A DNA stretch of 64,000 bases from Nonlabens sp. GTDB taxonomy: Bacteria; Bacteroidota; Bacteroidia; Flavobacteriales; Flavobacteriaceae. Positions 18,636-28,661 of the stretch are shown here, one piece after another (positions within the stretch are counted from its first letter, which is position 1; every line of letters starts with the position of its first letter). The position numbers and the translations under genes are program-made. The notes beneath the pieces are model-generated. The model did no database searches. It was not told where the DNA came from and saw nothing but the letters and a program-made list of their open reading frames with translations. The stretch is taken from positions 201,367-265,366 of the forward strand of contig JAHDIQ010000005.1 in the NCBI GenBank assembly GCA_020630715.1, read 5' to 3'.

Positions 18636-21062
18636 ATGGAAGCATATATGATTTACGTGCCAGGAGTACTGGCAATTCTAGGATTACTTTACATGTTTGT
18701 AAAAAAATCATGGGTATTAAAGCAAGACGCTGGTGATGGAAAAATGAAAGAGATTTCAGATCACATTTATGAAGGTGCTCTAGCATTTTTAAAAGCAGAA
18801 TATAAATTACTAGCCATTTTTGTGGTAGTAGTAAGTATCTTATTGTTTATAGTATCGTTAGTGGTTCCTACCACACACTGGATGATCGTTATTGCATTTA
18901 TTTGTGGAGCAGTTTTTTCTGCATATGCAGGTAACATCGGGATGAAGATTGCAACAAAGACAAACGTACGTACGACACAAGCAGCACGTACTAGTTTACC
19001 TAAAGCGCTAGGAGTTTCTTTTGGCGGTGGAACGGTGATGGGACTTGGGGTAGCTGGACTTGCAGTTTTAGGTCTTACCGGATTCTTTATTTTATTTTAC
19101 CACTTTTTTATGGGTGGTGCATGGACAGATACTGATGCGATGACTGTAGTATTAGAAACACTTGCCGGATTCTCTTTAGGAGCAGAATCTATCGCGCTTT
19201 TTGCTCGTGTAGGTGGTGGTATTTATACCAAAGCAGCAGACGTAGGAGCAGATTTAGTAGGTAAAGTAGAAGCTGGTATTCCTGAAGATGACCCTCGTAA
19301 TCCAGCCACCATTGCGGATAATGTAGGAGATAATGTAGGAGATGTTGCCGGAATGGGAGCAGACCTTTTTGGCTCTTATGTAGCGACTGTTCTTGCAGCG
19401 ATGGTATTAGGAAACTATGTAATCCGTGATATGGGTGGTAATATAGTAAGTGAAGGATTTGGTGGAATAGGTCCTATTTTACTTCCTATGGCAATTGCTG
19501 GTGTAGGAATTATCATTTCTGTTATCGGAACGTTATTAGTAAAAATAAAAAGCAACGATGCAAAAGAGTCTCAAGTAATGGGAGCTTTAAACATAGGTAA
19601 CTGGACGTCTATTATTTTAGTAGCAGTAGCATGTTTTGGTTTATGTAAATGGATGCTTCCTGAAACGATGAAAATGGAATTTTTTGGAGAAGGACTTATT
19701 GAGATTTCTTCTATGAATGTATTTTTTGCAACTCTAGTAGGATTAGTAGTAGGAGCGGTGATATCATCTGTAACTGAATATTATACAGGTTTAGGGAAGT
19801 CACCTATTCTTAAAATAGTACAGCAGTCATCAACTGGTGCAGGAACTAACATTATTGCTGGTCTTGCAACTGGTATGATATCAACATTCCCATCTGTATT
19901 ACTTTTTGCTGGTGCGATTTGGGCATCGTATGCTTTTGCAGGATTTTATGGTGTTGCTCTAGCAGCAAGTGCGATGATGGCGACAACAGCTATGCAACTT
20001 GCTATTGATGCATTTGGTCCTATTGCAGATAATGCTGGAGGAATTGCAGAGATGAGTGAACAAGATCCTATCGTACGTGAACGTACAGATATATTAGACT
20101 CTGTAGGAAATACAACTGCAGCAACAGGTAAAGGATTTGCAATTGCAAGTGCGGCATTAACTTCACTAGCACTTTTTGCAGCCTACGTAACCTTTACAGG
20201 AATTGAAGGAATTAATATTTTTAAAGCGCCAGTACTTGCCATGCTATTTGTAGGTGGAATGGTGCCAGTAGTTTTTAGTGCACTTGCTATGAATGCGGTA
20301 GGTAAAGCGGCCATGGAAATGGTATATGAAGTAAGAAGACAATTCAAGGAGATTCCAGGAATTATGGAAGGAACTGGAAAACCTGAATACGATAAGTGTG
20401 TTGCTATTTCAACAGAGGCTTCATTAAAGCAAATGGTGTTACCAGGATTATTAACCATAGGTTTCCCATTAGTAATTGCCTTTTTACCATTACTTTTTGG
20501 AATGGAAAAACTTGCCATTGCAGAAATGTTAGGTGGTTATATGGCTGGTGTTACTGTAAGTGGTGTTTTATGGGCAATCTTCCAAAATAATGCTGGTGGT
20601 GCATGGGATAACGCAAAGAAATCTTTTGAAGCTGGTGTTGAGATTAATGGAGAAATGACCTATAAAGGTAGTGATGCTCACAAGGCAGCTGTAACTGGAG
20701 ATACGGTAGGAGATCCATTTAAAGATACTTCTGGTCCATCTATGAACATCTTAATTAAATTAACCTGTTTAATAGGACTTGTTATTGCTCCTATCTTAGG
20801 TGGTCACACACTAGAAGGTCACGCAACAAGCACAGGGACAGACAACACAATTGAAGTTGCAGAAAATACTGAGTCATCTCAATTAGTAGATGTGAAAATC
20901 AAGAAGTCAGTAGATGAAGCAACTGGTCTGGTTACTGCAGATGTTACTTACACTACAAATATTAACGGTGTAATAGAATCTACTACAAAAAATTATGAAG
21001 GCACTACTGCAGAGGTAGATACTAAAATTGCAACTTTAGACAAAGAATTATCTGAGCTCTAA
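18636..21062 (+). CDS. hppA: Membrane-bound ion-translocating pyrophosphatase
   Basis: YTKAADVGADLVGKVEAGIPEDDPRNPATIADNVGDNVGDVAGMGADLFGSYVAT. Confidence 0.97.
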   Translation: MEAYMIYVPGVLAILGLLYMFVKKSWVLKQDAGDGKMKEISDHIYEGALAFLKAEYKLLAIFVVVVSILLFIVSLVVPTTHWMIVIAFICGAVFSAYAGNIGMKIATKTNVRTTQAARTSLPKALGVSFGGGTVMGLGVAGLAVLGLTGFFILFYHFFMGGAWTDTDAMTVVLETLAGFSLGAESIALFARVGGGIYTKAADVGADLVGKVEAGIPEDDPRNPATIADNVGDNVGDVAGMGADLFGSYVATVLAAMVLGNYVIRDMGGNIVSEGFGGIGPILLPMAIAGVGIIISVIGTLLVKIKSNDAKESQVMGALNIGNWTSIILVAVACFGLCKWMLPETMKMEFFGEGLIEISSMNVFFATLVGLVVGAVISSVTEYYTGLGKSPILKIVQQSSTGAGTNIIAGLATGMISTFPSVLLFAGAIWASYAFAGFYGVALAASAMMATTAMQLAIDAFGPIADNAGGIAEMSEQDPIVRERTDILDSVGNTTAATGKGFAIASAALTSLALFAAYVTFTGIEGINIFKAPVLAMLFVGGMVPVVFSALAMNAVGKAAMEMVYEVRRQFKEIPGIMEGTGKPEYDKCVAISTEASLKQMVLPGLLTIGFPLVIAFLPLLFGMEKLAIAEMLGGYMAGVTVSGVLWAIFQNNAGGAWDNAKKSFEAGVEINGEMTYKGSDAHKAAVTGDTVGDPFKDTSGPSMNILIKLTCLIGLVIAPILGGHTLEGHATSTGTDNTIEVAENTESSQLVDVKIKKSVDEATGLVTADVTYTTNINGVIESTTKNYEGTTAEVDTKIATLDKELSEL

Positions 21063-21078
21063 TAAAATTTGAAATTTG

Positions 21079-21117
21079 AAAAAATCCCGTTAGGATATCT
21101 TTCTAACGGGATTTTTT
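21079..21117 (+). terminator. Rho-independent terminator downstream of hppA
   Basis: aaaaaatcccgttag...ctaacgggatttttt. Confidence 0.9.
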
Positions 21118-21148
21118 GTTTCTAATAGATAATGATTAATTTCACACA

Positions 21149-22177
21149 ATGGCACTTTTTAAACGTGATCCGTGGATTCTGGATGTATACCGTACTTATA
21201 GCGGTAAGCATCACTTATACGTACGCGGTCGCGCGCTAGAAGATCAGCCGTTGAAGCATTATGAGCAACAAACGCTCTACCAGACGGTACGCAATACCTG
21301 GCGTACGTTTAAGACTGATGAAATACGCAATGCCTTAGTCGTGCTTACTTTGCCTAATGGGAACCAATTTGAAACAAAAGCAGACCATGAAGGCTATTTC
21401 CTTTTTGATATACAACTAGATATCGACCTAGAAAAGGATACAGATCATGAAGGTTATCTTGATATTACGATGAGTTTTGATGAGGATAATGCCGCTTTTG
21501 CAAAAGCTAAACGTCAACAGCGTATTACCATCAATAAATTTAAAGGTGAAACACTCATTCCTAAATCTAGCGCTCAATATGGTATCATAAGCGATATCGA
21601 TGATACGATTATGCATACTGGCGTGACTAGTTTCTTAAAACTACGCGTTGCTTTTAATACGTTCTTTAAAAACTACGATCGCAGATTACCTTTAAAAGGT
21701 GCAGCGAGTTTATATCAACTATTACATCGTGGTACTTCTGGTAAGGATGAGAATCCTATGTTTTACTTAAGTAACAGTCCATGGAATTTATACAAATACC
21801 TAGAAAAATTTCTTGACTTTCACGGCTTTCCTAAAGGTCCTATTTTACTGCGTGATTTCCCAACACCATGGGATCGCACACCCAAGCTAAAAAGACCTCA
21901 CAAAGCCCATGAACTTATTAATATCTTAAAGCATTATCCGCAGATGAAATTCATTTTGATAGGTGATAGTGGTGAACATGATGCAGATTATTATAAAGAA
22001 GTCGCACAGCAATTTCCTGATCGGATCATGGCGATCTATTTACGATCTGTAAATCATCAAAAGAAAATGGATCGTGTGCGCAATATTGCAAGTTCCTTTA
22101 CGATTTGCCCTATGCTGTTAGTACAAGAATCTAGGGAAGCTGTAATGCATGCTCGCGATATGGGATGGATCGTTTAG
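21149..22177 (+). CDS. App1 (DUF2183) family phosphatase-like protein
   Basis: YGIISDIDDTIMHTGVTSF (DxDxT), FYLSNSPWNLY, FILIGDSGEHDADYY. Confidence 0.88.
   Translation: MALFKRDPWILDVYRTYSGKHHLYVRGRALEDQPLKHYEQQTLYQTVRNTWRTFKTDEIRNALVVLTLPNGNQFETKADHEGYFLFDIQLDIDLEKDTDHEGYLDITMSFDEDNAAFAKAKRQQRITINKFKGETLIPKSSAQYGIISDIDDTIMHTGVTSFLKLRVAFNTFFKNYDRRLPLKGAASLYQLLHRGTSGKDENPMFYLSNSPWNLYKYLEKFLDFHGFPKGPILLRDFPTPWDRTPKLKRPHKAHELINILKHYPQMKFILIGDSGEHDADYYKEVAQQFPDRIMAIYLRSVNHQKKMDRVRNIASSFTICPMLLVQESREAVMHARDMGWIV
21494..21507 (+). repeat. Decayed but still palindromic copy, GCTTTTGCAAAAGC
   Basis: Encodes AFAKA like intact copies; differs from GCTTTCGCGAAAGC by a symmetric C>T / G>A pair. Confidence 0.5.
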
Positions 22178-22179
22178 GA

Positions 22180-22480
22180 TTCAGTTTTCAGTTTTCAGTT
22201 TTCAGTCGCAGTTTTCAGTCTCAGTTGACAGTTGCTATTTTCGTCTAGGTGCGACTTCATCGTATCGCATATTGCGACGAGTGTGTGAGGAAGCAATCTG
22301 TTAGAGCAAGGCTGTGGTTTTTGGTTTTCAGTAAACAGTTTTCAGTCGCGGTATTCAGTAAACAGTCTTTAGTCTCAGTTTTCAGTAAACAGTTTCTTCA
22401 AGACCTGATTCCATCGCATTGCATATTGCGACGAGTGTGGTAGGAAGCAATCTGTTAGAGCAAGGCTGTGGTTTTTGCGA
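22180..22480. repeat. Short tandem CAGTTTT-type repeats plus a duplicated ~55-bp module
   Basis: ttcagttttcagttttcagt...; gcatattgcgacgagtgtg..aggaagcaatctgttagagcaaggctgtggtttt at ~22267-22322 and ~22420-22475. Confidence 0.9.
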
Positions 22481-22526
22481 GAAAATAATGTATCGAAGTA
22501 ACCTACTACAGAAATTGAGGAACTAC

Positions 22527-23144
22527 CTAAGCAAAAAGTCCAGTAAGTTGTGCATCAATCTTATTAATGATATCGCCTAGATCTTCTGGATTATTTACAA
22601 AATCGATGTCATCTACGTCTATTATTAGTAAATTCCCTTTGTCATAACCATGAATCCACGCTTCATAACGCTCATTCAGCCTGCTTAGGTAATCTATAGA
22701 AATGGTGTTTTCATAATCACGACCGCGCTGGTGAATTTGTTTCACTAGATTAGGAATAGAACTGCGCAAATAGATCAATAAATCTGGAGCAGCTACTAGC
22801 TTTTCCATTAATTCAAATAGCGAGCTGTAATTATCAAAATCACGCTGTGATAGCAAGCCCATCGCATGCAGGTTAGGTGCAAAAATGTTTGCATCTTCAT
22901 ATATCGTACGATCCTGAATGATCTTTTTACCACTTTCACGTATTTGTAATACCTGACGGAAACGACTGTTCAAAAAGTACACCTGCAAATTAAAAGACCA
23001 GCGCTCCATATCCGTATAAAAATCCTCTAGGTAAGGATTCTCTAGCACGTCTTCAAACTGTGGTTTCCACTTGTAATGCTTTGCAAGTAATTTAGTAAGT
23101 GTGGTTTTTCCTGCGCCTATATTTCCGGCAATTGCAATATGCAT
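22527..23144 (-). CDS. Deoxynucleoside kinase
   Basis: MHIAIAGNIGAGKTTLTKLLAKHY...ENPYLEDFYTDMERWSFNLQVYFL...QDRTIYEDANIFA. Confidence 0.92.
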   Translation of the reverse strand: MHIAIAGNIGAGKTTLTKLLAKHYKWKPQFEDVLENPYLEDFYTDMERWSFNLQVYFLNSRFRQVLQIRESGKKIIQDRTIYEDANIFAPNLHAMGLLSQRDFDNYSSLFELMEKLVAAPDLLIYLRSSIPNLVKQIHQRGRDYENTISIDYLSRLNERYEAWIHGYDKGNLLIIDVDDIDFVNNPEDLGDIINKIDAQLTGLFA

Positions 23145-23146
23145 AG

Positions 23147-23935
23147 TTATTTCTTCTTCAGGTTGATCGGGTAAATTTCTAACTGGTCGTTGTGACAAAT
23201 ATAAAGTTTTCCCGCCTTAAGATAAAGGGATTCTAGGTTGTTTTTAGGTAGTGAGGTGGTGTTGATCTCGCTTTCGCGAAAGCGGAATTCACGATCAAAA
23301 TAATATCCTCTCCAGCCATCGCTAGTTTGTACTATTAATCGTTCAAAATCAAAGGCAAATTCATGTATCGCTCCTAATTCAATCCTACTGGTTTTACTGC
23401 CGTAGCTGTTGAAACTAATTACGGCATTATCTGTAATAAGATGGCAAAAATTATAATCTGTAGCGAGATCGTGAATCGTAGAGGTGATGGGAATACTGCT
23501 GGAAATAAGCCGGTCATTCACATAATCATAGAGTTCTATTTGAGAAATATCTGCATTAAAAAGCCATAAACGACGCTCACCAGCAAGTCGGGCTTCCTGA
23601 ATAAAACGTTGTGGTTTTAAGGTGCTTAAATCCAGTCGCAACTGTTCATTAAGTCGATTGTCTAGAATCACAATCGTTTGTGAATCCTGATAAAAAACAA
23701 GAATCTTTAATGGGTTGATCAAATCTACATGATGAATATCGCCTAGTTGCACATCAAAAAATTGCTGTGTTTCCCGATCTGATTTCTTGTATAAAGTCTG
23801 ATTTATAGAGTAATAAATATTTTCAAAATCATCCACTCCATGAAATTGATCACATACTAATTGCTGTAATGTAACCGCAGTTTGTCCCATCATCGTAGTG
23901 CAGATAAAATAAAAAATGTAAACTAATTTCTTCAC
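23147..23935 (-). CDS. Hypothetical secreted protein
   Basis: Intact ORF with signal-like N-terminus; carries a palindrome copy in frame (FRFRESE). Confidence 0.65.
   Translation of the reverse strand: MKKLVYIFYFICTTMMGQTAVTLQQLVCDQFHGVDDFENIYYSINQTLYKKSDRETQQFFDVQLGDIHHVDLINPLKILVFYQDSQTIVILDNRLNEQLRLDLSTLKPQRFIQEARLAGERRLWLFNADISQIELYDYVNDRLISSSIPITSTIHDLATDYNFCHLITDNAVISFNSYGSKTSRIELGAIHEFAFDFERLIVQTSDGWRGYYFDREFRFRESEINTTSLPKNNLESLYLKAGKLYICHNDQLEIYPINLKKK
23269..23284 (-). repeat. Dispersed palindrome copy inside CDS (RFRES frame)
   Basis: Exact CGCTTTCGCGAAAGCG. Confidence 0.95.
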
Positions 23936-23991
23936 AGTGGTAAAATACGTGATTTTTAAATGTTAGGTTTTTTGAATCTTTATGGTAATTA

Positions 23992-24402
23992 TTACAACGT
24001 TCTGTTTAGAATAATGGTATTCACTTCATCAAATTGTTCAAGTCTTGTATCTTCAAAATTCAGATTGAATTTTATAGTATTGTCATTGATGAAAGTCGCA
24101 ATACATAGTAGCGTTTTCTGCTTACCAGAAGATAGTTTAGTGACTATAAAATCTACCTGAATAGGATCAGTAGAAGTATTAATTTCATAGGTCATACTTC
24201 CTTTTTCACCATTAATGGTGAATTCTTTACCGCCAAAAACCTGACCATCTACCTCAAAACCAGCATAGCCATTTTGAAAAAAATTGATGGTTCCTACATC
24301 ATCAGAGTTATCTGATATCCAAGTACCTATCAATTTAGATGATTCTGTTTGAGCTATTGAAAGCAGTGGTACAAATAATAGAATAAGAAATAACTTTTTC
24401 AT
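23992..24402 (-). CDS. Lipocalin-like hypothetical secreted protein
   Basis: Signal MKKLFLILLFVPLLSIAQ; KLIGTWISDNSDDVGTINFFQNGYAGF. Confidence 0.7.
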   Translation of the reverse strand: MKKLFLILLFVPLLSIAQTESSKLIGTWISDNSDDVGTINFFQNGYAGFEVDGQVFGGKEFTINGEKGSMTYEINTSTDPIQVDFIVTKLSSGKQKTLLCIATFINDNTIKFNLNFEDTRLEQFDEVNTIILNRTL

Positions 24403-24436
24403 GGAATTACATTTAGAGTTTTAAAGATAGGATATC

Positions 24437-25123
24437 TTAAGGCGCAATCAATTTATAACCATAACCACGTACGTTTACGATTTCAATACGTTCCTCTTTT
24501 TGGAGTTTTTTACGCAGTTTTGTGATAAACACATCCATACTGCGACCTGTGAAAAAATCATCACTACCCCATAATTTGTTCAAGATATAACTGCGGTCTA
24601 AAACCGTGTTCTTTTTAAGTAGTAGGTGATACAATAAGTGTGCCTCACGATGTGTGAGTTTAACAGGATCATCTTGCTGGTATTGTAAACGCTGCTTAGG
24701 AAAGTCAAAGCTGTAATCACCTAATTGATGAACCGCAGCCGTCTGTTGTGTAGTAGATCGTTGCAATAGGTTTTTAATACGCACGATCAGTTCTTCCATA
24801 GAAAACGGTTTTTTTAAATAATCATTTCCACCTACATGAAAACCTTCTAAAACATCTTCGACCTGTGATTTTGCAGTGAGAAATATGATGGGAATATGTT
24901 CGTTTTCTTCTCTAATTTTTTTGGCGAGTGTAAAACCATCTAGTTGTGGCATCATTACATCTAAAACTAGAATATTGTATTTCTGTTCTTTAAATAAAAG
25001 ATGAGCCTGTGCGCCATCTGTTGCTAGGGTGACTTTAAAGTCTCTAGTTTCTAGACTTTCTTTGACGATTTGACCTAAGGCAGGCTCATCTTCGGCTAAT
25101 AGTATGTGGATGGAATTACTCAT
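24437..25123 (-). CDS. OmpR-family response regulator
   Basis: ILLAEDEPALGQIVKESLE...LDVMMPQLDGFTLAKKIR...KKPFSMEEL; winged-helix C-terminus VNVRGYGYKLIAP. Confidence 0.95.
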   Translation of the reverse strand: MSNSIHILLAEDEPALGQIVKESLETRDFKVTLATDGAQAHLLFKEQKYNILVLDVMMPQLDGFTLAKKIREENEHIPIIFLTAKSQVEDVLEGFHVGGNDYLKKPFSMEELIVRIKNLLQRSTTQQTAAVHQLGDYSFDFPKQRLQYQQDDPVKLTHREAHLLYHLLLKKNTVLDRSYILNKLWGSDDFFTGRSMDVFITKLRKKLQKEERIEIVNVRGYGYKLIAP

Positions 25124-26618
25124 TAGGTAAGGTGATTTTAAATGTAGTGCTAGGTTTTGTGATTAATTCAATAGTACCATTGTGTTTTTCTACGATGGAT
25201 TTTGTGTAATACAATCCTATCCCAAAACCTTTTACATCATGTTGATTTCCTTTAGGAACTCTATAAAACTGATCAAAGAGTAATTTTTCTTGTGACTTTT
25301 TTAATCCAGTACCATTATCTGTTACGGTGATAATGGTCTTATCACTATCCTGAAATGCTTTAATTATAATTTTATCACCACCATATTTAATAGCATTATC
25401 TATTAGATTGCTTACCGCGTTTTCTAGGTGAAAAACATCTGCATGAGCTGTGGTATCTGTGGTTACCTCAGTTTTAATATGCTTTGTAGTACGTTCTCTA
25501 AATTTAGAACTAATGTCTTTTATTAATGGTGCTAATGCGACCTTACTTTTCTCTAGAACTAACTCCTGACTATCTAGAATTGCTGTATCCAGTAGTTTTT
25601 CTACCATACCATGCAGTTTATGTAATTGCTCACGGCTCATACTTAAATAGCGATCTGTTTTATCTAGATCTCCGCTGGCAGTAAAACTTTGTACTCCTTC
25701 TAGCGCTGCGCTAGCGGTTGCAATAGGCGTTTTAAACTCATGTGTGATGTTAGAGATCAAGTCATTTTTCATGATACTTAACGCTTTTTGTCGTTTTATG
25801 ATTGATAACAAATAGAACAGACAAAAGATGACTGTTGCGATTAATAAGGTAGAGAGTAAAATCCCTGTGAGGTTTCTTTTAAATATGGTTTTGCTTAATC
25901 CGTGGTAGGATAACTGTAGTTCACTATCCTTATCAATTAATTTAGATTCGGCTATTAATAGTTCTCCTGGAAATGAGTTTAATCGTGTTTCAACAACACT
26001 GTCAGGAGTTTTATAAATTAAAGAATGATTAATACTGATGTCTTTAATCTTTAATTGCTCTGTAAACAGACTGTCTATTTTTTCAGGGTTTAATTTTGTA
26101 GACGAAATAGAGAAAACCACTCTACTGGTAAGTTCTTTTACTTTCCCAAAAACATCTTCATCACTAAATTCAAATTGTTTTAGTTCAAAACCTACATTCA
26201 TTGAATCAGCAGGTTTGCTCATAAACCTAGAAACTGTAGAATTAGAATCCTTTTTTTGAGCTTTTGTTTTCAAGGTGTCAGCATTTACGCCACGTAAAAT
26301 GGTTACTCCTTCTATATTTAAACTATCAGGGAAACGTAAGTTGTCGTCCTTATCTAGATCTTCAAAATCTACTTTATCAAAAACATCTTCAAATCTAAAA
26401 TTAGGATTGCCAGAATTTACAAAGCTAATTGTGTTGTTTTGAGCACGTAGTGTAAAATAATCTTCTACACTTTGATCCAGCGCAGTTTGTAAATCAATAC
26501 GCAATTGCTGTTCACGTTCTTGATAGTTTTTATAATTCCAGTATATCTGAATCGCTAGAGTAATGGCGATCACAGCGCTAATTAAATACAGTAAATATTG
26601 ATACTTTTTATCTTTCAT
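25116..26618 (-). CDS. Sensor histidine kinase
   Basis: ISNITHEFKTPIATASAALEG (H box), NLIDNAIKYGG, FGIGLYYTKSIVEKHNGTI. Confidence 0.95.
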   Translation of the reverse strand: MKDKKYQYLLYLISAVIAITLAIQIYWNYKNYQEREQQLRIDLQTALDQSVEDYFTLRAQNNTISFVNSGNPNFRFEDVFDKVDFEDLDKDDNLRFPDSLNIEGVTILRGVNADTLKTKAQKKDSNSTVSRFMSKPADSMNVGFELKQFEFSDEDVFGKVKELTSRVVFSISSTKLNPEKIDSLFTEQLKIKDISINHSLIYKTPDSVVETRLNSFPGELLIAESKLIDKDSELQLSYHGLSKTIFKRNLTGILLSTLLIATVIFCLFYLLSIIKRQKALSIMKNDLISNITHEFKTPIATASAALEGVQSFTASGDLDKTDRYLSMSREQLHKLHGMVEKLLDTAILDSQELVLEKSKVALAPLIKDISSKFRERTTKHIKTEVTTDTTAHADVFHLENAVSNLIDNAIKYGGDKIIIKAFQDSDKTIITVTDNGTGLKKSQEKLLFDQFYRVPKGNQHDVKGFGIGLYYTKSIVEKHNGTIELITKPSTTFKITLPNE

Positions 26619-26737
26619 AATATCAAAGGTGCGATTTTAAAACCTTGTAAAAAAGCTGGTTAAAACACGTTAACGCTCGTTAACTTTCAGATTCATTCTT
26701 TTGACGCATCTTTGAAGTGTTGTAAAAAAATAATATT

Positions 26738-27619
26738 ATGAAATCAATTTCTTTAAGTACGTTATTGTTGATTTGTTTCGCTTTCGCGAAAGCGTACACC
26801 GCACAAGCACAATCAGATTTTAAAGCAGTAGCAACTTATATGTCACAGACTAAAGTGGACATTAAACTAGATAGTGCTAAAACGGCTAAAATGAATAGCG
26901 ATCCCATGTATAAACAAATCATGGAAGGTTTAAGTAAGCCAAGTAATCAGGAATATAAACTAGAGTTTACAGCAACAGAATCCTCTTACGATGAGGTGAA
27001 AGAGTTGGCAACCCCAAAAAAACCTTCTAATGGAATTTCTATTTCTTTTTCGGCAAGTGGTGGAGTAGCTTCAACGATTTATAAAGATTTAAAAGCTGGT
27101 GAATACGTGAAACGAGAAAACATCATGGGTAAAGATTTTATCGTTACAGATAAGTTACCTACTTTCAACTGGCAATTGCATAACGAAACTAAGAAAATAG
27201 GGAATTTCACTTGCTTTAAAGCAACCTATGTTCCAGAACCCGATGTAGTAGTTGAGGAAGAAAAAGAGGAAACCGAAGAAGACAAAGAAGAAAAAATAGG
27301 ATTATTAGATATGGCTACATCAGATTACGATCCTACAATTACCGCATGGTATACACCAGATATTCAAGTAAGTAATGGTCCTGGTGAATTTCATGGATTA
27401 CCTGGACTCATTGTAGAAGTAAAACAAGACAATACGGTGATCCTATTACAATCTATTGAAATGAATCCAGAAAAAGAATTGAAATTAAATAAGCCTAAAG
27501 GTGGAAAGAAAATGAATCAGAAAGATTTTGACGCGTTGCAGAAAAAGAAAACTGAAGAAATGATGAAGAATCGTGGCTCTGGTAATGGAACCTTTAGAGT
27601 AATTAGCATAGGTGGCTAA
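26738..27619 (+). CDS. GLPGLI family protein
   Basis: Contains FHGLPGLIVEVKQD; signal peptide carrying FAFAKA. Confidence 0.92.
   Translation: MKSISLSTLLLICFAFAKAYTAQAQSDFKAVATYMSQTKVDIKLDSAKTAKMNSDPMYKQIMEGLSKPSNQEYKLEFTATESSYDEVKELATPKKPSNGISISFSASGGVASTIYKDLKAGEYVKRENIMGKDFIVTDKLPTFNWQLHNETKKIGNFTCFKATYVPEPDVVVEEEKEETEEDKEEKIGLLDMATSDYDPTITAWYTPDIQVSNGPGEFHGLPGLIVEVKQDNTVILLQSIEMNPEKELKLNKPKGGKKMNQKDFDALQKKKTEEMMKNRGSGNGTFRVISIGG
26779..26794 (+). repeat. Dispersed palindrome copy in the signal-peptide codons of a GLPGLI gene
   Basis: ICFAFAKAYTAQAQ encoded by tttCGCTTTCGCGAAAGCGtacacc. Confidence 0.95.
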
Positions 27620-27729
27620 TCACAATTTAACGTTAAACAAAATTTCATCAATAAACTTTGTAACATTTTGATAGTCTTAACTTCATATAGATCTGAAGTA
27701 TCTAATTTTAGATTATTAAAATAAACAAA

Positions 27730-28599
27730 ATGAAAAATATATTATTTGCTCTAATTGTAGTTATATCAACTACTACCGCACTTTCTCAAGAGATGTATGG
27801 TGAGGCTACCTATATGTCTAAGACAAAAATGGATACCAGCTGGATGGATGATAATCCAGATATGACACCAGAGCGTCGCAAGCGTATGGAACAAAATATG
27901 AAACAAATGACAGAAAAAACATTTGTTTTAAAGTTCAATAGATCAGAAGCTATTTATAAAGAAGAGGTTGCTCTAGCAGCTCCAGGACAACGTCGTGGAT
28001 GGGGAAGCATGATGGGAACCATGATGGGCGGAGAAAAATATAAGGATGTAGCTTCTGGAATGTATACAGAGCAACGCGATATGATGGGTAAAACCTTTCT
28101 GATTCAAGATTCTATCCCAAAATTAGAATGGCAAATTACAGGAGAAGCTCGCAAAATCGGTAAATACGATGTGATCAAAGCAGTTGCAAAAAAGAAGAGT
28201 ACAGAATTTGACTGGACTAACTGGCGTCGTAGAAATCGCGGTACTGATGCTGAGGCTAAAAAGAAAGATAGTATCGCACAAGCAAATGGCGATATTGATG
28301 AATTATTTGACAGACCAGATGAAATAGAAATTGTAGCATGGTTTGCACCAGCTATTCCTGTACAACATGGACCAGATGTCTACGGTGGATTACCAGGATT
28401 AATTTTAGAGTTAAATGCAGGTAATACGACATTGCTTTGTTCTGAGATTAAGATGAATCCAGAAGATCAAACGGAATTAAAACCAGCAAAAAAAGGTGAC
28501 GTCGTAACTCAAGAAGAATATGACGCTACTTTAAAACAAAAAATGGAAGAGATGCAACAGCGTTTCCGTGGTCGTGGTCGTGGCGGTCGTGGCCGCTAA
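27730..28599 (+). CDS. GLPGLI family protein with Arg/Gly-rich C-terminus
   Basis: YGGLPGLILELNAG; ends QRFRGRGRGGRGR. Confidence 0.92.
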   Translation: MKNILFALIVVISTTTALSQEMYGEATYMSKTKMDTSWMDDNPDMTPERRKRMEQNMKQMTEKTFVLKFNRSEAIYKEEVALAAPGQRRGWGSMMGTMMGGEKYKDVASGMYTEQRDMMGKTFLIQDSIPKLEWQITGEARKIGKYDVIKAVAKKKSTEFDWTNWRRRNRGTDAEAKKKDSIAQANGDIDELFDRPDEIEIVAWFAPAIPVQHGPDVYGGLPGLILELNAGNTTLLCSEIKMNPEDQTELKPAKKGDVVTQEEYDATLKQKMEEMQQRFRGRGRGGRGR

Positions 28600-28661
28600 G
28601 TTGCGATTTAAACCTCTAAGCTTTTACAGCGGCTTAATGCTGTTAACAACCACAAACTATT

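Noticed and set aside
22180-22480. Possible CRISPR array
   Set aside because: Units are heptamers plus two copies of one longer module; no uniform repeat-spacer structure and no cas genes.
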